From assembly GCA_045126595.1 (NCBI GenBank), contig JBGVOS010000095.1, forward strand, positions 1 to 64,000: DNA of 64,000 nucleotides. Direction: 5' to 3'. This document shows positions 16,917-23,650 of this stretch, piece after piece (the stretch's first letter is position 1; the number at the start of each line of letters is the position of its first letter). The notes beneath the pieces are model-generated. The model did not search any database. It had not been told where the DNA came from and saw nothing but the letters and a program-made list of their open reading frames with translations. Both the position numbers and the translations under genes were made by a program. This DNA comes from UBA1189 sp045126595 (GTDB lineage: Bacteria; Bacteroidota; Bacteroidia; Bacteroidales; Bacteroidaceae).

Positions 16917-18419
16917 TTAGTTAAACCGCATCATATCCTCTATGATGTCGCGCGTGTTGCTCAGGCGGGGTATCTTATGCTGACCTCCCAGTTTACCCTT
17001 CTCCTTGAGCCACATATCAAAGAGACCGTGGCGGGCAGGGATGATTTCAAGTTCCTGCAGCGTGATGTCCTTGTGGCGCTTGGCCTCGTAGTCCGAGTTG
17101 AGCGTCTGCAGAGCGCGGTCGAGCAGAGTGGTGAATTCGGCCAGTGACGCAGGTGCCTGGGCAAACTCGATGAGCCACTGGTGGCGGCACCGGGCATTGC
17201 CGTCCATGAAGACAGGGGCGGCGGTATATTCGCGCACCTGTGCTCCCGTAGCCTCGCAGGCTTGACGCAGCCCCTTCTCGGCATTGTCTACCACGAGTTC
17301 CTCGCCAAAGGCGTTGATGTAGTGCTTGGTGCGGCCGGTGATGATGAACTTGTAGGGGTTCTTCTGTGTGAACTTCACCGTATCGCCGATGATATAGCGC
17401 CACAGCCCGCACGAGGTACTGATGACCATGGCATAGTTCTTCCCCGGCTCTACCGCCCAAAGGGGTACAATAGTCGGATCCTCCTTGTCAAATTCGTCCA
17501 TGGGGATGAACTCGTAGAACACGCCGTAGTCAATCATCAGCAGCATGGCGGGGTCGGTGGGGTCACTCTGCAGGCCAAAGAAACCTTCACTGGCGTTGTA
17601 GGTCTCCATGTAACGCATGCGGTCGCTCGGGATGAGTTGCTTGTACTGCTCGCGGTAGGGAGTAAAGGCTACACCACCGTGGAAGAATACCTCAAGGTTG
17701 GGCCATAGCTCGCACAGGTTGTCCTTGCTGGTGATTTTGAGTGTACGTCTCAGCACCGCCATCATCCAGGAGGGTACGCCGGAGAGGTTGGTAATGTTGC
17801 AGTCCTTGATGCAGTGGGCTATGCGCTCCATCTTCTCCTCGAAGTCGCTCAGCAGGGCAATCTCCTTGCTCGGTACACGCACGAGGTTCACCAAGGGGTT
17901 GATGTTCTCGATAAGGATAGCGCTGAGGTCGCCCACGAGACTATGGCGAAGGTTGTAGTTCGGTGCATGGCTGCCGCCAAGGATGAGCGCTTTGCCCGAG
18001 AACATACGGCTGTCGGGGTAGTTGCGCAGGTAGAGGGCCACAGAGTCGGTGCCGCCCTTATAGTGCAGATCGTCCAGTCCCTCCCTGGAGACGGGGATGA
18101 ACTTGCTCTTGTCGTTCGTTGTGCCCGATGACTTGGCATACCACTTCACCCGTCCGGGCCAGAGGATGTCGCTCTCGCCGTGGCGCATGCGGTCGATATA
18201 GTCCTTCAGACCATCGTAGTCAGAGACAGGCACACGGGCGGTAAACTGCTCATAGGTCGTGATGCTTTCGTACCCGTATCTGCTCCCCCACTCCGTACCG
18301 CGGCTACGGTTTATCAGGTGGTTCAACACGCTACGCTGTATCTCCTCAGCTTGCGTATCGTAGCGGTCTATCTTCTTCTGGCGTCCTTTCAAGGCTGTGC
18401 CCACTAACTTTGTAATCAT
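16917..18419 (-). CDS. GH3-family acyl-adenylate-forming protein
   Basis: The 500-residue cytosolic protein matches the GH3 (auxin-responsive) superfamily widespread in Bacteroidetes. Visible features are YAKSSGTTNDKSKFIPVS (ATP-binding P-loop-like), HGGVAFTPYR, YNASEGFFGLQ and IIGDTVKFT with ITGRTKHYINAFGEE near the hinge. Plant GH3 enzymes join amino acids to acyl hormones through an acyl-AMP. The bacterial substrate is unknown. The gene stands alone between cysS and the methyltransferase gene on the same strand. The start at 18419 is well placed. Confidence 0.88.
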   Translation of the reverse strand: MITKLVGTALKGRQKKIDRYDTQAEEIQRSVLNHLINRSRGTEWGSRYGYESITTYEQFTARVPVSDYDGLKDYIDRMRHGESDILWPGRVKWYAKSSGTTNDKSKFIPVSREGLDDLHYKGGTDSVALYLRNYPDSRMFSGKALILGGSHAPNYNLRHSLVGDLSAILIENINPLVNLVRVPSKEIALLSDFEEKMERIAHCIKDCNITNLSGVPSWMMAVLRRTLKITSKDNLCELWPNLEVFFHGGVAFTPYREQYKQLIPSDRMRYMETYNASEGFFGLQSDPTDPAMLLMIDYGVFYEFIPMDEFDKEDPTIVPLWAVEPGKNYAMVISTSCGLWRYIIGDTVKFTQKNPYKFIITGRTKHYINAFGEELVVDNAEKGLRQACEATGAQVREYTAAPVFMDGNARCRHQWLIEFAQAPASLAEFTTLLDRALQTLNSDYEAKRHKDITLQELEIIPARHGLFDMWLKEKGKLGGQHKIPRLSNTRDIIEDMMRFN

Positions 18420-18500
18420 CGCTTGCCGTTAATTAAAATTGTGTAAAAGTAGTATAAATAACGATAAGGCTTGCACCTTAGCACCCGTTTTTAGGATAAA

Positions 18501-19673
18501 TTAACGGGACTCCGCCTTAGTGCATACGATGAGTGCTTTCGATTCATCCTGCAGCGTGGTGGCAAAGAGATAGGTAGAGCCGCCATCCTGAATCTTGAGC
18601 CGCTTCTGCAGGGCATCCACGCGCTCGGGGAAGTTGCGCACGGCCAGGTTGGCCTGCTTGCAGCCAAGCGTCTTCAACTCTTTCTTGCCGAATCCGCATA
18701 CCCGTTCCACCCTAAATACCCGGCCGGGGAAGTCGCTCACCAAAGTGTCCGAAGTGTACAGATGCGTGTTGGGGTGCAGCTTGCTCAGTCCGTACCGTTG
18801 GGCAGGCAAGCGGTAACAGCCCGCCTTCATCAGTGAACTGTTGGGCTCGTAGAGGTACCGGGCCACCGACGTAGCGTAAGGGCACAAGGCGGCCACCTCC
18901 TCGGATGCGGCATAGACAAACTTCTGCACCTCGCCCCCATGATAGTTGATTGTATGAATGGAGCCTTCCACGGCAGCTCCTCCAAGTATCAGCAGCAGTT
19001 CCTTGCACTCATTGTTCACCGACACCACATGCACCTCGCTCACAGACTGTAACTCACGCACCGCTTGCGATATGTCGAGCATAGGCGAACACTTGATCAT
19101 CATGCGAGTGGCCTTCTGCATGAGCAGGGGCTTCAACCGACACACATCAGGCGTACAGTCCTTCAACGACACCACCTTATTCCCAGCCTTGTCCCTGCGT
19201 GCAGGGTCGATGAATATCCAGTCCTGATGGGGCAGTGAATCCAGCGCCTCCTCGCTGTCGGCATTTACTACACGTATAGGTCTGCCCAATAGCGCGAAAT
19301 TATGGCCTGCTATCCGGCACAGTTCCTCGTTGCGTTCTATGTAGGTTGTTTCCTCAAACCCCTCGGCCATGTAGCTGCAATCCACGCCGAAGCCGCCCGT
19401 GAGGTCCGCCAAACGCTGCCCGCTTACGAGAGAGGCCTTATAGCGCGCAGTCACCTCCGACGAGCATTGCTCCAAAGAGAGGCGTACGGGGTATACCATG
19501 CCGTCGACCGCTGCCCAGGTCGGCAGCTTGGTAGAGGCCAGCCTGCGCCCCTCAATCTGCGTGGCCGCCACACGCATATCCACCTCGGGGTAGCGCTTGG
19601 CCTGTAAGGCCAACTGGCGCACATCGTCACCAGCATGTTCGCGGATAAAGTCCTGTGTAGGTTTGTCAATCAT
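18501..19673 (-). CDS. Class I SAM-dependent methyltransferase with THUMP-like C-terminal domain
   Basis: In this 390-residue protein the SAM-binding motif I is DLTGGFGVD (residues 90-98) and the catalytic-site-type motif is FIDPARRD (156-161 region). An N-terminal helical part precedes the Rossmann fold, and a C-terminal half with KTLGCKQANLAVRNFP resembles the THUMP-like domain annotated in Bacteroidetes proteins. RNA is the likely substrate, by analogy; the modified base is unknown. The ATG at 19673 sits 51 bases from an oppositely oriented promoter, so this gene and the B3/B4 gene are divergent. Confidence 0.83.
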   Translation of the reverse strand: MIDKPTQDFIREHAGDDVRQLALQAKRYPEVDMRVAATQIEGRRLASTKLPTWAAVDGMVYPVRLSLEQCSSEVTARYKASLVSGQRLADLTGGFGVDCSYMAEGFEETTYIERNEELCRIAGHNFALLGRPIRVVNADSEEALDSLPHQDWIFIDPARRDKAGNKVVSLKDCTPDVCRLKPLLMQKATRMMIKCSPMLDISQAVRELQSVSEVHVVSVNNECKELLLILGGAAVEGSIHTINYHGGEVQKFVYAASEEVAALCPYATSVARYLYEPNSSLMKAGCYRLPAQRYGLSKLHPNTHLYTSDTLVSDFPGRVFRVERVCGFGKKELKTLGCKQANLAVRNFPERVDALQKRLKIQDGGSTYLFATTLQDESKALIVCTKAESR

Positions 19674-19724
19674 AGCCGCGAAGATACACCATCAGCGGCA
19701 AACAGCAAAATTTACCTCTCTATT

Positions 19725-19756
19725 TTTGTGGATATAGCAAACATCACGTACCTTTG
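19725..19756 (+). promoter_or_regulatory. Consensus promoter of the B3/B4 gene
   Basis: TTTG (19725-19728), 20 bases, then TACCTTTG (19749-19756), with the ATG at 19780. Confidence 0.8.
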
Positions 19757-19779
19757 TGCCATTGCATAGCGCTATTATT

Positions 19780-20442
19780 ATGTACAAGATTACCGTTTCA
19801 GAGGAGATTAGAGAGAAGTGCCCGCAATATCGTGGTGCTGCTGTATATGCCCAAGTGAAAAATACGACCTATGACCAAGGCTTGTGGGATGAAATCAACC
19901 GGTTCACCGAACAGCTGCGCACGACCGAGACCACCGAGAGCATCAAGCAGCAACCGGCCATCGTAGCCACACGCGATGCTTACCGCGCCTGCGGCAAAGA
20001 TCCCAGCCGCTACCGTCCCTCGGCCGAGGCACTGCGTCGCCGTCTGTTGCGTGGGTTGGAACTATACCGTATCGACACGCTTGTCGACCTCATCAACCTC
20101 GTCTCCCTACGCACAGGCTACTCCATCGGAGGCTTCGACGCCGACAAGATTGTGGGTACCGACCTATGCTTAGGCATTGGCCGTGAGGGCGAACCGTTTG
20201 AGGGCATAGGTCGCGGCCCGCTCAACATCGAGTGTATGCCCGTCATCCGCGATGCCGAAGGAGGGATAGGAACTCCCACGAGTGACCACGAGCGCACCAA
20301 GATGGATATAAACACCACGCACATATTGGCCATCATCAATGGCTACAGTGGCGAAGAAGGCTTGCAAGAGGCTGCCGCGATGACCGCAGCACTGCTGCAA
20401 CGTTATGCCACTGCAACAGAATGCAACGTGTGGATATTCTAA
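19780..20442 (+). CDS. B3/B4 (tRNA-binding) domain protein
   Basis: The 220-residue protein resembles the B3/B4 domain of phenylalanyl-tRNA synthetase beta chain found as a free-standing protein. Features include ATRDAYRACGKDPSRYRPS, LVDLINLVSLRTGYSIGGFD and GTPTSDHERTKM. In the synthetase this domain edits mischarged Tyr-tRNA; the stand-alone protein may likewise clear or bind aminoacyl-tRNA or a small ligand, but this is not established. I chose MYKITV at 19780 because it follows the promoter; the longer frame from 19756 would overlap the -7 box. Confidence 0.8.
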   Translation: MYKITVSEEIREKCPQYRGAAVYAQVKNTTYDQGLWDEINRFTEQLRTTETTESIKQQPAIVATRDAYRACGKDPSRYRPSAEALRRRLLRGLELYRIDTLVDLINLVSLRTGYSIGGFDADKIVGTDLCLGIGREGEPFEGIGRGPLNIECMPVIRDAEGGIGTPTSDHERTKMDINTTHILAIINGYSGEEGLQEAAAMTAALLQRYATATECNVWIF

Positions 20443-20560
20443 GCTGTCAGTCCAGAGCCTTCTGGCCTTGAGTCCAGATGGGATTGGACAAATTGGGACT
20501 GAAGCCAACACAAAATATGGAAAAATCAGTGAAAATCTTTTCCATATACAACCTTTTTCG

Positions 20561-20568
20561 TATATTTG
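20561..20568 (+). promoter_or_regulatory. Promoter -7 box of the thiamin operon
   Basis: TATATTTG with a T-run about 20 bases upstream. It precedes the TPP aptamer by about 40 bases, the expected spacing for a riboswitch leader. Confidence 0.65.
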
Positions 20569-20604
20569 CGCCGCAAACCGAACAACATATACCTTATATA
20601 AGTT

Positions 20605-20683
20605 TGCTATTAGGGGTGCTCGTCCACCAAGGACAGGCTGAGATTATACCCTTTGAACCTGCTAACGTAATTGTAGAGAGGAA
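20605..20683 (+). promoter_or_regulatory. TPP (THI-box) riboswitch
   Basis: The conserved core is plain: AGGGGTGCTC at 20612, GGCTGAGATTATACCC at 20637-20652, and TTTGAACCTG at 20652-20661. These are the thiamin pyrophosphate aptamer's hallmark CTGAGA and GAACCTG blocks. The ThiM start codon is at 20687, so control is probably at translation start, since no separate terminator hairpin fits before the ATG. It should turn off thiM and the fused thi gene when thiamin pyrophosphate is plentiful. Confidence 0.93.
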
Positions 20684-20686
20684 AAT

Positions 20687-21451
20687 ATGAATCAAGACAA
20701 TCTGAAGAGAGACCTCGCGCTTGTCCGCGAGAAGAGTCCGTTGGTACACAACATCACCAACTATGTAGCAATGAATTTTTCGGCCAACGCCCTGCTGGCT
20801 ATCGGTGCATCCCCCGTTATGGCTCATGCCGTGGAGGAGATGGAAGATATGGTAGGCATCGCTTCGGCCTTAGTGATCAACATCGGTACGCTCGATGCCG
20901 AGTGGGTGCGCGGCATGCTCACAGCCGGGCGTGCGGCACATCGCATGGGCAAGCCCATCGTGCTCGACCCCGTAGGAGCAGGTGCCACGCCCTACCGCAC
21001 ACAGACGGCGTGGGAGATTATCCGCGAGTGTCACCCCACCATCATCCGTGGCAACGCTTCGGAAATCATGGCACTCGTGAATGCCGACATCCACAGCAAG
21101 GGCGTGGACAGCAGCCAGAGCTCCGACGATGCGTTGGAGTCAGCCAAGCAGTTGGCCAAGACAACAAGCGCCGTGGTAGTCATCAGTGGGCCTACCGACT
21201 ACATCACCGACGGCACTCGCGTAGAGACCGTCACCAACGGTTCGCCCCTCATGACACGCGTGACAGCTATGGGCTGCACCGCCTCGTCCATGGTGGGTGC
21301 CTTTGCCGGCATCAATCCCGGTGCCTTCGAAGCAGCGCTCCACGGTATGGCTGTGATGGGCATCTGTGGCGAACGTGCTGCAGCCAAGAAGGCCGCACCC
21401 GGCTCGCTGCTCACTAATTTTGTAGATGAACTGTATGAAATCACCCTTTGA
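20687..21451 (+). CDS. thiM: Hydroxyethylthiazole kinase
   Basis: The 254-residue ribokinase-fold enzyme phosphorylates the thiazole alcohol for thiamin salvage. Motifs are VHNITNYVAMNFSAN, ALLAIGASPVMAHA, VLDPVGAGATPYR, IRGNASEI and the anion-hole and catalytic-base region TAMGCTASSMVGAF. It is the first gene after the TPP riboswitch. Its end overlaps the following fused gene by 26 bases (or 17 if the later start is used), so translation is likely coupled. Confidence 0.96.
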   Translation: MNQDNLKRDLALVREKSPLVHNITNYVAMNFSANALLAIGASPVMAHAVEEMEDMVGIASALVINIGTLDAEWVRGMLTAGRAAHRMGKPIVLDPVGAGATPYRTQTAWEIIRECHPTIIRGNASEIMALVNADIHSKGVDSSQSSDDALESAKQLAKTTSAVVVISGPTDYITDGTRVETVTNGSPLMTRVTAMGCTASSMVGAFAGINPGAFEAALHGMAVMGICGERAAAKKAAPGSLLTNFVDELYEITL

Positions 21452-23549
21452 CCTTTCCCTATACCTCGTCACCGACCGTCCCCTTTCAGGAGGGCGTGAC
21501 ATGGCGTGGATAGTACGTGAAGCAGCTGCAGGCGGTGTCACCATGGTGCAGCTCCGCGAAAAGGAGTGCTCCACCGCAGAGTTTATCGCCCTGGCCCGTG
21601 AGCTGAAGCAAGCCTTGCAGCCGCTCGGTATACCCCTCATCATCAACGACCGTGCCGATGTAGCACTCGCCGTCGATGCCGACGGCCTGCATATCGGACA
21701 GAGCGACATGCCCTACGACGTGGCACGCCGGCTCCTCGGCCCCGACAAGATTATCGGACTCTCCGTAGAGACGATGGACGAGGTGCTTGCCGCCAATGCG
21801 CTCGACGTAGATTATATAGGTATATCGCCCGTGTATGCCACTCCCACGAAGACCGACACCCTCACTCCCTTTGGTCTTGAGGGCATAGAGGAGGTGATGC
21901 GACTCTCGCGCCACCGCTGCGTGGCTATTGGCGGTATGAACCGCGATACCATCGGTGAGGTTATCCGCCGCGGTGTCGAGGGCGTAGCCGTAGTGTCGGC
22001 CATTGTGGCGGCCGACTCACCGCGTGAGGCCTCAGCCGAGCTGGCCGCTATCGTCCGCGACAGCCGTCCCTCGTGGAGCACTACCGCCTTCGCTTCGGTG
22101 AGCGATACGATGCGCAGCATCGAACAGTACGCATTCATCCAGCAGATGCTCGACGGCACATTGCCTCAGGAGCAGTTTGTGCGCTATCTGCAGCAGGACA
22201 AGATATACCTGAAGGAGTATTCGCGCGACCTCTACGCCTTGGCCGACATGATGACCGACAAGGCCGAGGGCGACTTCTTCCGCGCTACAGCCCGAGAGGG
22301 CATGGAGAGTGAGAATGCCATGCAAGCGATGCTGAGCGAGCGCTTCGGCATCCAGTCAGAGCCACTCCCCGTAGCCACCACCTTGCGCTATACCCGTTTC
22401 CTGCGCCACTATACCGACACAGCCGATGTGTCCATTGTCCTCGCTGCCGTATTGCCCTGCTACTGGGTGTACAACGAGGTGGGCAAATACCTCGTGGCAC
22501 AGCATATCGACGAAACCAACCCCTACAAGGAATGGATACAGATCTACGGCTCGGAGGAGATGAGCCAGGCTACCGACTACGTGGTAAGCCTCATCGACCG
22601 CCTTGCAGCTGACTGCTCACAAGAGAAGCAAGCCGCGATGCGCCGCATCTTTGCCGAAGGCTGTTCCCTCGAACTGGACTTCTTTGCCATCGGGCTTGAC
22701 GAGGATGGAGTAGACAAGGGGAATCACTCAGAATTCAGAATTCAAAATTCAGAACCCCAAAAAGTTCTCACCATCGCCGGCAGCGACTCGGGTGGTGGAG
22801 CCGGCATACAGGCCGACATCAAGAGCATCTCGGCCAACGGCTGCTTTGCCGCCTCGGCCATCACCGCCATCACGGCACAGAACACGCTGGGCGTGAATGC
22901 CGTGGAGGGACTCTCCATTGACATCATCGAAGGACAGATAGAGGCTGTGCTCAGCGATATCGGTGCCGACAGCATCAAGATTGGCATGCTGCACTCGACC
23001 GAAGTGGTAAGGTGTGTAGCCCGCATGCTGCGCAAATACAACATAAAGGATGTAGTGCTCGACCCCGTGATGGTATCCACCTCGGGACACAAGCTCATCG
23101 AAGACAGCGCCATCGCCGTATTGCGCACCGAGCTGATACCGCTTGCCCGTGTCATCACACCCAACATCCCCGAAGCGGAGATACTGCTGGGCGCACCGAT
23201 AGAGCGTCAGGGCGACCTGCCCTCTGCTGCCCGTCGCCTGGCAGAGATGTATGGTGTGTCGGTGCTGCTCAAGGCCGGACATCTGGTGAATGACGAGCTC
23301 ATCGACATCTTCTACAACCGCGAGACTGGTGAGACAACCGAGCTCAGTGCTCAACGCGTCGATACCCCTAACACCCACGGCACAGGTTGCACCCTCTCAA
23401 GTGCCTTTGCTGCACAGCTGGCCAAAGGACTTCCGCTCACTGAGGCTGCACGTGCCGCCAAAGCCTATATCAATGCAGCCATCGTGCATGGTGCCTTCCA
23501 GACGATAGGACATGGGCATGGGCCAGTATGTCACTTCTATAATCTGTAA
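21426..23549 (+). CDS. Trifunctional ThiE-TenA-ThiD fusion protein
   Basis: This 707-residue single frame has three complete domains. Residues 1-213 are thiamin-phosphate synthase (YLVTDRPLS, MVQLREKE, INDRADVALAVDADGLHIGQ, GISPVYATPTK, IGGMN). Residues 218-425 are TenA (aminopyrimidine aminohydrolase-like), with YLKEYSRDLY and Cys345 in LPCYWVYNEVG. Residues 446-707 are ThiD, hydroxymethylpyrimidine (phosphate) kinase (LTIAGSDSGGGAGIQADIK, VLDPVMVSTSG, NTHGTGCTLSSA). Together they salvage the pyrimidine, phosphorylate it twice and join it to the thiazole phosphate. The TenA-ThiD linker is encoded by an AATTCAGAATTC-type repeat. A second ATG lies at 21435. Confidence 0.93.
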   Translation: MNCMKSPFDLSLYLVTDRPLSGGRDMAWIVREAAAGGVTMVQLREKECSTAEFIALARELKQALQPLGIPLIINDRADVALAVDADGLHIGQSDMPYDVARRLLGPDKIIGLSVETMDEVLAANALDVDYIGISPVYATPTKTDTLTPFGLEGIEEVMRLSRHRCVAIGGMNRDTIGEVIRRGVEGVAVVSAIVAADSPREASAELAAIVRDSRPSWSTTAFASVSDTMRSIEQYAFIQQMLDGTLPQEQFVRYLQQDKIYLKEYSRDLYALADMMTDKAEGDFFRATAREGMESENAMQAMLSERFGIQSEPLPVATTLRYTRFLRHYTDTADVSIVLAAVLPCYWVYNEVGKYLVAQHIDETNPYKEWIQIYGSEEMSQATDYVVSLIDRLAADCSQEKQAAMRRIFAEGCSLELDFFAIGLDEDGVDKGNHSEFRIQNSEPQKVLTIAGSDSGGGAGIQADIKSISANGCFAASAITAITAQNTLGVNAVEGLSIDIIEGQIEAVLSDIGADSIKIGMLHSTEVVRCVARMLRKYNIKDVVLDPVMVSTSGHKLIEDSAIAVLRTELIPLARVITPNIPEAEILLGAPIERQGDLPSAARRLAEMYGVSVLLKAGHLVNDELIDIFYNRETGETTELSAQRVDTPNTHGTGCTLSSAFAAQLAKGLPLTEAARAAKAYINAAIVHGAFQTIGHGHGPVCHFYNL
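22728..22754 (+). repeat. AATTCAGAATTC-type repeat forming the TenA-ThiD linker
   Basis: The segment TCAGAATTCAGAATTCAAAA and what follows looks like the AT-rich direct repeats usually found between genes in Bacteroidales. Here it stays in frame and encodes HSEFRIQNSE, residues 434-443 of the fusion. Confidence 0.65.
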
Positions 23550-23576
23550 TCGGATAGGGACAATCATCAAACTTCT

Positions 23577-23632
23577 CTGCAAGTACTCGAGTACCGACAT
23601 ATAAGTACGGAAGTACCTGCAGGGAAGTATCT
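23577..23632. repeat. AAGTAC-rich inverted and direct repeat between thi and polA genes
   Basis: CTGCAAGTAC (23577-23586) and GTACCTGCAG (23613-23622) form a near-perfect inverted pair. Between them are further copies of GTAC-containing steps (CGAGTACC, AAGTACGG). It may end the converging thi and polA transcripts, but the arms have no T-run. Confidence 0.55.
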
Positions 23633-23650
23633 ATATATAAATGAGTCTTA

